DNA from: Butyrivibrio sp.
GTDB taxonomy: Bacteria > Bacillota_A > Clostridia > Lachnospirales > Lachnospiraceae
Direction: 5' to 3'
DNA length: 10,699 nt
Assembly (NCBI RefSeq): GCF_024699075.1
Contig: NZ_JAILQF010000303.1
Span: 1 to 10,699 of the forward strand
In this document: positions 1-6,509 of the stretch, one piece after another
How positions within the stretch are numbered: position 1 is the stretch's first letter
Layout: each line of letters starts with the position of its first letter
Position numbers and translations under genes: made by a program
The notes under the pieces: generated by a model
The model's database searches: none
The model's input: the letters and a program-made list of their open reading frames with translations, nothing else
Told to the model about the DNA's origin: nothing

Positions 1-22
1 TCTACGAAACTCCCACAATCCT

Positions 23-67
23 CAAACATTCACAAATCCGCACTACGTGCTACTTTGCTCATGTTTG
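23..67. repeat. Imperfect hairpin 1 of an upstream structured element
   Basis: Three nested, symmetric stems are visible: CAAACAT (23-29) pairs with ATGTTTG (61-67), CAAA (33-36) with TTTG (54-57), and GCAC (40-43) with GTGC (47-50). They are separated by two 3x3 internal loops and closed by the loop TAC. No T-run follows, so it is not a normal intrinsic terminator. A second hairpin begins three bases later. The pairing is direct observation; a role as a dispersed intergenic repeat or RNA element is inference. Confidence 0.5.
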
Positions 68-69
68 GC

Positions 70-126
70 GGGTCATAAATTCATATTCGATTTCGAGCAA
101 GCTCGAATCGAAATGACTTTTGACCC
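70..126. repeat. Imperfect hairpin 2 of an upstream structured element
   Basis: The core is TTCGAGC (92-98), a two-base loop AA, and GCTCGAA (101-107). After a one-base bulge at T91 the stem continues with TTCGA (86-90) pairing with TCGAA (108-112), then CAT (82-84) with ATG (113-115). The base is closed by GGGTCA (70-75) with TGACCC (121-126). The whole 57-bp stretch is an imperfect palindrome lying directly beside hairpin 1. It could be the 3' structure of a gene outside the window, or a dispersed repeat unit. Confidence 0.5.
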
Positions 127-184
127 TTACGTCATATTATAATAATCATAGTTTTTTGAATGAAGTGACAAAATTCATTATTTA
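120..184 (+). promoter_or_regulatory. Probable promoter region of the first flavodoxin gene (exact boxes uncertain)
   Basis: Two candidates are visible. TTGACC (120-125) with AATCAT (144-149) has an 18-bp spacer and the better -35. TTGAAT (156-161) with TATTTA (179-184) has a 17-bp spacer and a weak -10. An inverted repeat AATGAA (159-164)/TTCATT (174-179) lies between the second pair of boxes and might be an operator. Neither candidate is strong enough to choose from sequence alone. Confidence 0.3.
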
Positions 185-216
185 AACACAAAACAACAAT
201 TTACAGGGAGGCAAAA

Positions 217-720
217 ATGAAATTAGCAGTAATTTATGATTCCAAATCAGGTAATACAAAACAGGCAGCAGAATGGATAGCACAAGGAATGGAAGCAAAT
301 GCTGATGTTGAAGCAAAAGCTTTTTCTATAGATGGTGTTGATGAAGCATTTGTTAATGATGCAAAGGGAATCGTTATCGGATCACCATCATATGCTGCAG
401 CAATGACTCCTGATCTTCATGACTTTTTGATGAATAAGTCAAATAATCTTAACTTCACAGGAAAACTTGGTGGAGCATTTGCAACAGAGCAGTTCACTCA
501 TGGCGGTGGTGAAATGGTAATCCAGAACATTCTTACGTTTGAGCTTACTAAGGGCATGATGTGCTATTCAAGCGGCGGCGCTTTTGGTTCACCTGTTATT
601 CATATGGGGCCGGTTGGTGTTAATGGAAACGTAGAAAAGCACAACGGTATGGAGCACTATAAGGACTACTTCACAATCTTTGGTGAGAGATTTGCTAAGA
701 AGGCTTTAGAGATATTTTGA
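217..720 (+). CDS. Flavodoxin family protein (FMN-binding, flavodoxin/WrbA-like fold)
   Basis: This is a 167-residue cytosolic protein expected to bind FMN and carry electrons. The N-terminus is a hydrophobic strand followed by the phosphate-binding loop S9-K-S-G-N-T14, the hallmark of the flavodoxin fold. The second-strand motif IVIGSPSYAAAMTPDL, near residues 52-67, and the Gly-rich segment around FATEQFTHGGGE fit the flavin ring-binding loops of flavodoxin/NAD(P)H:quinone oxidoreductase-like proteins. The ATG start has an SD AGGGAGG (205-211) five bases upstream. The gene is monocistronic, since a strong terminator follows. Being close to an iron-siderophore importer and a second flavodoxin, it may stand in for ferredoxin under iron limitation; this is inference. 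It could instead be a WrbA-like quinone reductase, and sequence alone does not separate these. Confidence 0.88.
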   Translation: MKLAVIYDSKSGNTKQAAEWIAQGMEANADVEAKAFSIDGVDEAFVNDAKGIVIGSPSYAAAMTPDLHDFLMNKSNNLNFTGKLGGAFATEQFTHGGGEMVIQNILTFELTKGMMCYSSGGAFGSPVIHMGPVGVNGNVEKHNGMEHYKDYFTIFGERFAKKALEIF

Positions 721-767
721 TCCCGGTAAGATAAGTCAAACACTTCTTTAATATATATTGATGATTT

Positions 768-813
768 GCGGACTATAAGGTTTAATCAGCCTTTTAGTCC
801 GCTGTTTTCTTTT
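768..813 (+). terminator. Strong rho-independent terminator
   Basis: A 13-bp stem with one mismatch (768-780 with 790-802) has the GC-rich base GCGGACT/AGTCCGC and a nine-base loop. It is followed by the T-rich tail TGTTTTCTTTT (803-813). It ends transcription of the flavodoxin gene and insulates the AraC gene promoter immediately downstream. Confidence 0.9.
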
Positions 814-817
814 AGAC

Positions 818-847
818 CTTACACTTTACTCTAAGTAATGATATATT
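818..847 (+). promoter_or_regulatory. Putative promoter of the AraC-family gene
   Basis: CTTACA (818-823) and TATATT (842-847) are separated by 18 bp. The -10 box matches consensus at 5 of 6 positions and the -35 at 4 of 6. Transcription would begin at or within a base or two of the ATG at 854, implying a leaderless or near-leaderless message. This agrees with the lack of any SD site there. Confidence 0.45.
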
Positions 848-853
848 CTTCTT

Positions 854-1876
854 ATGAAAAAAAGTATTGCGTATTCACCAACTGAATATCGAAATTTGTT
901 TTATCAATATGCAAATATTTCTTGTGACCACAAAGAAGGAGACTACTGCATCTATATAAATAATGAAGGTGGCAGTATTGTCAGTTTTGGAGCTGATGAT
1001 GTCATCCAGTGCGGCATAGGAGATTATGTAATAGAGGATGATTTTGCTATTGAGTATCATTATGATAATAGATTCCTTCATTTTGGAATAGTTTATAAAG
1101 GCATTACCTATTCCCTTGAAGAGAATGATCTTATTGTACACTCTATGCCTTCATCATTTATGGCTATGGAGAAAATGGATGTTGGTACTGGTGTGTGGCG
1201 ATCCGGACAGCATTTTAAAGGCGTAGAATTTTCAATTGAATATGAGTATTTGAAAAAATCTGTTCTTCCAATGCTTGGAAAAACAATTGATGATCTTGAT
1301 TTTCTTGTTATGAACTATAGATATTCAGTCCTGAGCCAGGATATGAATGATGTTCTAAACAAGGTGGAAAGAAATATAAAAAACCGTATACTTACTAAAG
1401 AACTTGCGATATCTTATGCTCTGGAACTGGTTGCTCTTGTTCTTAATCCTATTAACAGATCATTGTTCAAGATGACATTTGCAGAAAGTGAGAGGATTAT
1501 TGAAGCCGGAAACAGGACAATAAAACTAAAAGCAAGTGATATTAGGAAAATCACAGAGGTACGAGATATTATTACTTCGTCAGCATCTGAATTTAAGACA
1601 ATCCCCATGCTTGCTAAGGAAGTGGGAATTAGCGAACAGAAGCTCAAATATGGATTTCAGGACTATTTTAAACAGACTATCTGGGACTATCAAAATAGTG
1701 TAAGAATGAGCCATGCAGCATGGATGATCAAAGAAGATAAGGCAAGTTTTGAAGAAATATCAAAAGCAGTCGGCTATCAAAGCCAAACTGCTTTTTACAA
1801 CGCTTTTAAAAACTGGTGTGGTCTAACTCCCGGTAAATTCAAGAAGCATTTGGAATCTGGTCAAACGCACCAATAG
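854..1876 (+). CDS. AraC/XylS-family transcriptional regulator, probably controlling iron-siderophore uptake
   Basis: This is a 340-residue DNA-binding regulator. The C-terminal third (from about residue 236) is a typical AraC double helix-turn-helix. The first HTH is around 249-272 (TIPMLAKEVGISEQKLKYGF) and the second around 298-321, with the conserved GYQSQTAFYNAFKNWCGLTPGKFK pattern. Residues 1-235 lack a recognisable cupin signature and presumably form the ligand-sensing or dimerisation part. That architecture resembles siderophore-responsive regulators such as PchR and YbtA. The gene lies directly after a terminator and converges on a siderophore importer operon, overlapping the last gene's 3' end by 38 bp. 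The ATG at 854 has no SD sequence (TTCTTCTT precedes it) and an in-frame stop at 839-841, so the start is probably right but leaderless. The target operon is inferred from position only. Confidence 0.88.
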   Translation: MKKSIAYSPTEYRNLFYQYANISCDHKEGDYCIYINNEGGSIVSFGADDVIQCGIGDYVIEDDFAIEYHYDNRFLHFGIVYKGITYSLEENDLIVHSMPSSFMAMEKMDVGTGVWRSGQHFKGVEFSIEYEYLKKSVLPMLGKTIDDLDFLVMNYRYSVLSQDMNDVLNKVERNIKNRILTKELAISYALELVALVLNPINRSLFKMTFAESERIIEAGNRTIKLKASDIRKITEVRDIITSSASEFKTIPMLAKEVGISEQKLKYGFQDYFKQTIWDYQNSVRMSHAAWMIKEDKASFEEISKAVGYQSQTAFYNAFKNWCGLTPGKFKKHLESGQTHQ

Positions 1877-2648
1877 GGATTATCATCGGAGAGTTGGAGA
1901 TAGGATCGCATATAACAACGCTCTTTATTCCGTAGATATCTTCTATAATCTTAGGAGATATTATTTCCGATGGAATTCCTTCCTTGATCAGATTTCCATT
2001 TTTCATAGCAAAGATATAATCAGCATATTTGCTGGACAGATTAATATCGTGTAGTACCATTACGATTGTAGTCTTTTTCTTTCTATTTAATTCTTTGAGA
2101 AGATCCAAAATCTCAATCTGATAGGAAATATCCAGGAAAGTAGTTGGCTCATCTAAAAATAAAATATCGGTTTCCTGTGCAAGAGCAAGAGCTATAAATA
2201 CGCGTTGGCGCTGGCCGCCGGAAAGCTCGTCTACACTCCTGTCAGCAAGTTCTGTGATCTTCATTGCACACATAGCATCTTCAACGGCCTTATAATCTTC
2301 CAAAGACATGGGTGCCATGAATTTTCTGTAAGGATAACGTCCTCTAGCAACAAGCTCTGAAACCTTTATGCCCTCAGGAGCTATAGAATTTTGGGGAAGA
2401 AGCCCTATGGTTTTAGCTATATCTTTGGACTTAATGCAGCTAAGAGACTTGCCATCTAAAGTAATCTGACCTTCAGTTGGATTAAGGAGTCTGCAAAATG
2501 TCTTTAGCATAGTAGATTTTCCTGAACCATTTGAACCTAGGATAACGCTTATTTTTCCCTTTGGAATATGTAAGTTTACGGAGTTTAAAATATTATTATT
2601 TCCGTAACCTGCTTTTATCTGTTCTGCTTTAAGCTCTTGCATTTTCAT
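1839..2648 (-). CDS. ABC transporter ATP-binding protein, iron-siderophore type (FepC/FecE family)
   Basis: This 269-residue cytosolic ATPase powers the FecCD-type importer encoded just upstream. All ABC motifs are intact: Walker A GSNGSGKST (38-46), Q-loop Gln86, signature LSGGQ (141-145), Walker B ILFLDE (161-166) with catalytic Glu166, D-loop around Asp172, and switch His199. Length is normal for FepC/FecE/FhuC proteins. The ATG overlaps the preceding permease stop by one base (TAATG), and an SD AGGGAGGT (complement of 2657-2664) lies eight bases upstream. A second Met at residue 3 is a possible alternative start. It is the last gene of the four-gene operon. Its final 38 bp overlap the convergent AraC gene, and no terminator for the operon is visible before that gene. 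Substrate could be a ferric siderophore, heme or cobalamin; ferric siderophore is most likely. Confidence 0.95.
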   Translation of the reverse strand: MKMQELKAEQIKAGYGNNNILNSVNLHIPKGKISVILGSNGSGKSTMLKTFCRLLNPTEGQITLDGKSLSCIKSKDIAKTIGLLPQNSIAPEGIKVSELVARGRYPYRKFMAPMSLEDYKAVEDAMCAMKITELADRSVDELSGGQRQRVFIALALAQETDILFLDEPTTFLDISYQIEILDLLKELNRKKKTTIVMVLHDINLSSKYADYIFAMKNGNLIKEGIPSEIISPKIIEDIYGIKSVVICDPISNSPMIIPIGAFDQIPNAS

Positions 2649-3664
2649 TAGGTAGTACCTCCCTTGTTTTGGCTTATAAGAAGATATATTAAATATGGTG
2701 CTCCAAGGATACCTGTAATGATTCCAACGGGATATCTTGTAGGCAAAATATTTTGTCCGATAAAATCACCTGCCAGAACCAGAATTGCTCCTGTTAATGC
2801 ACTTGAAGCAAGATTGGTTTGAGATTTACCGCATATTCGTGTTGCTATTGGCCCTGACAAAAAAGCTATCGAGGAAATTGGTCCTGATATTGCTGTGGCA
2901 AATGCGATCAGGCATACTGAACATATAATAAGTATTGTTCTGATAAAGTCTGTTCTTACGCCAAGTATAGTAGCATAGGCTTCTCCTAGCTCTAATGAAC
3001 GTAGGGCATTTCTAAGATTTGACATAATAATTAGAGATATCAGAACTATTATTATAAGAAATGGAAGAGAGTCTACTGTAATGCCGTTAAGATTACCTGT
3101 CATCCATCTCATTGCAGTAGCAACATCATATTCTGCTGCTTTCATGATCATCCAGTTGATAAGTGCTGTAAAAAAAGCCTGGGCACCTATTCCGGTCAAA
3201 ATGAGCCTGTTTGCAGAGTAGCCATCTGTATTTGATATTTTATAAATTAAAAGTGCTGCTACAAGACCTGCAATAACTGCAAGAAGTGATACAATTCCGC
3301 GGTTTAGGTTTAAAAATAAAATGCAGTATACGGCTGCTACGGTTGATCCTGACGAAACTCCTATTATATCAGGACTGGCAAGTGGATTACCAAGTAGTGT
3401 CTGAAAGGTGTTACCTGCTATGCCAAAGGCCATTCCGCAGAATATAGCAGCAAGTGTACGTGGTAGTCTTAGTTTCATCACAATGTAGTTATCGCTTTTT
3501 GAGATGATCATATTTAATACTTCCAAAATGGAATAATTCTTTTCACCAATTGTAAGATTAAGGCATGTAAGTCCGGCAACCAGGATAAGCATTACTGAAA
3601 TTATCATTAGATAAGTAAGCTTTCTTTTCTGAATTCCCGAGCAAATATTTGTGGTCGTATTCAT
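2648..3664 (-). CDS. FecCD-family iron-siderophore ABC permease, second subunit (FepG-like)
   Basis: This is a 338-residue polytopic membrane protein with the roughly ten hydrophobic segments expected of BtuC/FecCD permeases. Family motifs are present: RLPRTLAAIFCGMAFGIAG early in the chain, GNPLASPDIIGVSSGS, MRWMTGNLNG, and GPISSIAFLSGPIATRI, the cytoplasmic coupling segment that contacts the ATPase. The C-terminal YPVGIITGILGAPYLIYLL pattern is also there. The coupling segment has GPIATR where the first permease has IPHLIR; I associate this variant with FepG-like subunits. The ATG overlaps the upstream permease stop by four bases (ATGA) and has no clear SD, so it is probably translationally coupled. 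It should pair with the product of 3661-4659 to form a heterodimeric channel. Confidence 0.93.
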   Translation of the reverse strand: MNTTTNICSGIQKRKLTYLMIISVMLILVAGLTCLNLTIGEKNYSILEVLNMIISKSDNYIVMKLRLPRTLAAIFCGMAFGIAGNTFQTLLGNPLASPDIIGVSSGSTVAAVYCILFLNLNRGIVSLLAVIAGLVAALLIYKISNTDGYSANRLILTGIGAQAFFTALINWMIMKAAEYDVATAMRWMTGNLNGITVDSLPFLIIIVLISLIIMSNLRNALRSLELGEAYATILGVRTDFIRTILIICSVCLIAFATAISGPISSIAFLSGPIATRICGKSQTNLASSALTGAILVLAGDFIGQNILPTRYPVGIITGILGAPYLIYLLISQNKGGTT

Positions 3665-4659
3665 AAGCTTTGTATTTTCGACTTTCGTATTATTAGTATA
3701 AAAACAGGAGCACCAATCAGCGCAGTCATGATGCCTGATTCCAGTTCACCTGGGCGTCCTAATATTCTTCCCAAAATGTCTGATAGTATAAGGATGCAGC
3801 TGCCAAATATACCGCTTAACAGGATAAGAGGAATATGCTTTGAACCTATTAAAGCCCTTATAAGGTGAGGGATCATCAGCCCTATAAAGCTTATAGGACC
3901 AGCCAGAGCTGTTATTGTTGCACATAAAAGAACGCCAAGTACTGCGGCAAGTATACGTATTCTATTAATGTTAAGTCCTAGCGCTTTTGCTGTCTCTTCA
4001 GATAGTAACAGAGTATCTAGATCTCTTGATAATAAAAGGCTTATGACTATAGCAATGATAAAAAAAGGTAATAAAATGGCTACATCTGTCATTGATACTC
4101 CGCCGATGCTTCCCACTTGCCAGAATCGAAATGATGTCATAACACTTGAATCCGGCATCATAACAAGGCTTATTATGCTAGATAGAGCAGTACTTACTGC
4201 AGCACCTGATATTGCAAGTTTTATTGGCGTAGCTCCTTCACGTCCCATTGATGCTAGTTGATATACGAAAACAGCTGTAAGCATACCTCCTATAAAAGAA
4301 AGACCAATGTATGAAAATTTAGATTGAATGTTAAATATGGCTATTCCGATTACAATAAATAAAGAAGCGCCTGTATTAACGCCTAAAATACTGGGATCTG
4401 CGATAGGATTTCGTGTTATGGACTGCATAAGTACACCGGAAATACTAAGACTTGCGCCTGCTATTATTCCGAATATTGTTCTTGGAATGCGTGCCTTTAC
4501 TATGTTTACGTTAAAATTGTCGGTGCTTTTATTAGTAATAGCATTGTAAACATCAGATAAACCTACGGATTTTGCACCGTAGGTTATTGATAAAATACAA
4601 GATGTTATTAGTAAAAAAATACCGATTAAAAATAATATGTAAGTTTTTTTACTCTTCAT
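3661..4659 (-). CDS. FecCD-family iron-siderophore ABC permease, first subunit (FepD-like)
   Basis: This is a membrane permease of 332 residues from the ATG at 4659. It begins MKSKKTYILF, a short basic N-terminus leading into the first membrane helix. Family landmarks are RIPRTIFGIIAGASLSISG, RNPIADPSILGVNTGAS, FRFWQVGSIGGVS, the coupling segment GPISFIGLMIPHLIRALIG, and the C-terminal RPGELESGIMTALIGAPVF. An in-frame GTG at 4680 would add seven residues (339 in total) and enlarge the overlap with the upstream gene from 11 to 32 bp. I prefer the ATG because the extension is polar and non-conserved-looking, but neither start has a strong SD. It forms the transmembrane channel with the neighbouring permease and receives substrate from the lipoprotein encoded upstream. 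Confidence 0.93.
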   Translation of the reverse strand: MKSKKTYILFLIGIFLLITSCILSITYGAKSVGLSDVYNAITNKSTDNFNVNIVKARIPRTIFGIIAGASLSISGVLMQSITRNPIADPSILGVNTGASLFIVIGIAIFNIQSKFSYIGLSFIGGMLTAVFVYQLASMGREGATPIKLAISGAAVSTALSSIISLVMMPDSSVMTSFRFWQVGSIGGVSMTDVAILLPFFIIAIVISLLLSRDLDTLLLSEETAKALGLNINRIRILAAVLGVLLCATITALAGPISFIGLMIPHLIRALIGSKHIPLILLSGIFGSCILILSDILGRILGRPGELESGIMTALIGAPVFILIIRKSKIQSL

Positions 4660-5752
4660 TAATCTTGCTTGCTGCCTCACTTATAGCTGATAAATAATCG
4701 TCAATTGCATATGGTATTGAAAGAATAGAAGGTGTTGTTGCAGCTGCAAGAGTAGAGCTTGAATCGAGAAGTACGACAGCACCATTGGCTACAGCTGGTA
4801 TCTGACTCATAAGAGGATCGTTTTGCATTGCCTCAAGTAGTGACTCATCTCCATATACGATCATAATGTCAACATCACTTAACTGGTCAGCATTTTCTCT
4901 TGAGATTGTTACAGAAAAATCTTCTGTTGACTGAGCAAGAGAGAGAATGCTTTCAGGTGTTGTAAGTCCAAGATCATTAAGATATGAAGCTCTTGGATCG
5001 TTCGGAAGATATGCATAGAAAGTGCTCATATCGTCTTGGGTGATCCAGAAAAATGCTGCTGTTTTACCTTCAAGTTCAGGATAATTCGAAAGCTTATCTG
5101 CAATTAAAGCATCAGTCTCTTCTACAAGGGCTTCACCTTCTGATTTCATACCCATAGCAGTTGCGTTTACAATTGTCTGATCTCTCCAGTTGGTCTTCCA
5201 GGCAGTTTCAATATAAGGTACAACAGGAGCAATTTCTGACAGAAGATTATATTCTTCTTCTGTAAATCCTGAATATGAAGCGATGATAATATCAGGCTCT
5301 GCAGCTGCAATAGCTTCATAATCCCAGCCTGTTTCGTCATTGAATACGTTGGGAGATGTTTCTCCTAATTCACTAAATGCCTCATCTGTCCATACGTGAA
5401 GCTTGTTTTCGGTCATGTATCCATAGTTTGCAGCAGAAACTCCAACAGGAACAACTCCAAGAGCAAGGACTGGATCCTGATTAGCCCATGAAAGTGTAAC
5501 TATTCTTTCAGGTTTACTTTCTATAACTGTTTCACCAAATGCATGTTCGATTGTTATTGGGAACTGTGCTGTAGATTCATCTGAAACAGTAATTTCTGAA
5601 CTTGAATCATTAGATGTAGCTGATGATTCAGTAGTACTTTCTCCAACATCATTGGAAGCGGATGTTTCAGCTTCTTTAGCAGAAGCTCCGCATGCTGTCA
5701 TTGTTGCAGCAATAGATAATGTCAAAAATATGGATAATATAGACTTTTTCAT
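4649..5752 (-). CDS. Iron-siderophore ABC transporter substrate-binding lipoprotein (FepB/FecB-type)
   Basis: This 367-residue extracellular lipoprotein should capture a ferric siderophore and deliver it to the permeases. The N-terminus is a lipoprotein signal: MKKS, a hydrophobic stretch, then the lipobox-like M-T-A-C with lipidation at Cys21. A Ser/Thr/Glu-rich linker follows (about 22-63), then a type III periplasmic-binding fold. The fold is marked by ESKPERIVTLSWANQDPVLALGVVPVGV near its start and the A-A-E-P-D-I-I-I-A-S strand. A longer frame opens at 5806, but the ATG at 5752 is preferred because it starts the signal peptide. An SD-like AAAGGGGA lies about 13 bases upstream (complement of 5766-5773), which is rather distant. 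It is the first gene of the operon, and its stop overlaps the next gene by 11 bp. Ligand identity cannot be read from sequence. Confidence 0.94.
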   Translation of the reverse strand: MKKSILSIFLTLSIAATMTACGASAKEAETSASNDVGESTTESSATSNDSSSEITVSDESTAQFPITIEHAFGETVIESKPERIVTLSWANQDPVLALGVVPVGVSAANYGYMTENKLHVWTDEAFSELGETSPNVFNDETGWDYEAIAAAEPDIIIASYSGFTEEEYNLLSEIAPVVPYIETAWKTNWRDQTIVNATAMGMKSEGEALVEETDALIADKLSNYPELEGKTAAFFWITQDDMSTFYAYLPNDPRASYLNDLGLTTPESILSLAQSTEDFSVTISRENADQLSDVDIMIVYGDESLLEAMQNDPLMSQIPAVANGAVVLLDSSSTLAAATTPSILSIPYAIDDYLSAISEAASKINEE

Positions 5753-5785
5753 AATTATATGTTTATCCCCTTTATTGTTATTTTT

Positions 5786-5830
5786 GTTAGTTTGGGCTAA
5801 CTGCAAGATAATTTATCATAGCTTGTTAGC
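5786..5830. promoter_or_regulatory. Candidate operator: GTTAG/CTAAC half-site cluster at the importer promoter
   Basis: A perfect dyad GTTAG-N6-CTAAC occupies 5786-5801. A further GTTAGC at 5825-5830 pairs as an inverted repeat with GCTAAC at 5796-5801. The stretch 5787-5805 aligns with the DtxR/IdeR consensus TTAGGTTAGSCTAACCTAA at 14 of 19 positions by my count. Read on the minus strand, one half-site lies in the -35/-10 spacer and the dyad covers the expected transcription start. That layout suits repression, but an AraC-type site is also possible. Confidence 0.5.
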
Positions 5831-5838
5831 ATAGTCAA
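5810..5838 (-). promoter_or_regulatory. Promoter of the siderophore importer operon
   Basis: On the minus strand TTGACT (complement of 5833-5838) is followed after 17 bp by TAAATT (complement of 5810-5815). The -35 matches consensus at 5 of 6 positions and the -10 at 4 of 6. The predicted start, around 5803, leaves a leader of about 50 bases before the ATG at 5752. It overlaps the half-site cluster described separately. Confidence 0.6.
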
Positions 5839-5964
5839 ACAATAATCCTTATTTATATATTGTTGCACCCGATTTAGTAAAAAATGGAGGATTTACGGTG
5901 AATGCATTTGCAAAGAAAATTGCAGGATATAAGTTGTATGAAAGAAGGAATTTATAGACTTCAT

Positions 5965-5993
5965 TTGACAAAAATTGGGAATAGGGTTAAAAT
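5965..5993 (+). promoter_or_regulatory. Near-consensus sigma-A promoter of the second flavodoxin gene
   Basis: A perfect -35 TTGACA (5965-5970), a 17-bp spacer and a -10 TAAAAT (5988-5993, 5 of 6) make this the best promoter in the window. The start near 6000 gives a leader of about 50 bases. The stretch between this promoter and the divergent importer promoter (5839-5964) holds no gene I would call. Confidence 0.8.
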
Positions 5994-5994
5994 G

Positions 5995-6008
5995 AATTGC
6001 ATACAATT
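5995..6008 (+). promoter_or_regulatory. Small dyad just downstream of the -10 box (possible operator)
   Basis: AATTG (5995-5999) and CAATT (6004-6008) form a perfect inverted repeat around CATA, spanning the predicted transcription start of the flavodoxin gene. A repressor bound here would block the strong promoter. It is short and AT-rich, so chance occurrence is quite possible. Confidence 0.25.
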
Positions 6009-6050
6009 AAATAGAGCAACAACATACAACCTATTCAGGAGGAAAATCTA

Positions 6051-6458
6051 ATGAAATACGCAGTAAGATACTATACTAAAACCGGTAACACCAAGAGACT
6101 TGCAGAGGCTATGGCCAGGGAACTTGGAGTAGAGGCGCTTCCTATAAGCGCAGGAATAAATGAATATGTAGATATTCTATTTCTTGGAAATTCTTATTAT
6201 GCATTTAATATTGATAAAGAGGTCAAAGATTTTGTTGGAACTCTTTCTAAAGATAAGGTTGGAAAGATAGTTAATTTTGGCTCAGCTGCTTTGCTCAATT
6301 CTACTTACAAAAAGGTAAAGGCAGAAGCTGATAAGGTTGGAGTACCAATGGATACAAATGAATTCCACTGCAAGGGTGAATTCAAGGGTATTCACAAGGG
6401 AAGACCTAATGATGATGATGTAAGGGCAGCTGCAGAATTTGTAAAACAGTATAAATGA
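6051..6458 (+). CDS. Short flavodoxin family protein
   Basis: This is a 135-residue cytosolic protein with a flavodoxin N-terminus: strand KYAVRYY followed by the FMN phosphate loop T9-K-T-G-N-T14. The strand VDILFLGNSYYAFNIDKEVKDFV and the segment KIVNFGSAALLNSTYKKV fit the next two flavin-binding strands of the fold. It is at the short end for flavodoxins (usually about 140-180 residues), with a compact C-terminal part. The start is well supported: AGGAGG (6037-6042) lies eight bases upstream, and a near-consensus promoter precedes it. It is transcribed divergently from the siderophore importer across a shared regulatory region. A role as low-potential electron carrier, perhaps in iron-poor conditions or for reductive iron release from the siderophore, is inference from position. 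It shares the fold but not obvious close identity with the flavodoxin at 217-720. Confidence 0.85.
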   Translation: MKYAVRYYTKTGNTKRLAEAMARELGVEALPISAGINEYVDILFLGNSYYAFNIDKEVKDFVGTLSKDKVGKIVNFGSAALLNSTYKKVKAEADKVGVPMDTNEFHCKGEFKGIHKGRPNDDDVRAAAEFVKQYK

Positions 6459-6509
6459 TAAATTGATCTTTTAGATTTTTTAAATCAACACTTTTTTGGA
6501 TTTATGTTG

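Noticed and set aside
137..151. Fur-box-like sequence upstream of the first flavodoxin gene
   Set aside because: About 10 of 14 positions match a 7-1-7 Fur pattern, but in such AT-rich DNA that is close to chance and the right half is poor.
875..1141. 88-codon open frame on the minus strand inside the AraC gene
   Set aside because: It is wholly antisense to a well-supported gene, and its Ile/Ser-rich product matches nothing recognisable.
3968..4549. Two plus-strand open frames (3968-4261 and 4328-4549) opposite the first permease gene
   Set aside because: They are antisense to a conserved permease whose family motifs run through this stretch, so they are shadows of its codon pattern.
5753..5806. 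18-residue N-terminal extension of the substrate-binding protein
   Set aside because: The extension is polar and Asn/Lys-rich and would bury the lipoprotein signal peptide. It also overlaps the predicted promoter start and operator, so the ATG at 5752 is the better start.
6461..6490. Possible terminator after the short flavodoxin gene
   Set aside because: Only TTGAT/ATCAA pairs (6463-6467 with 6484-6488), with no GC-rich stem next to the T-runs. Too weak to call.
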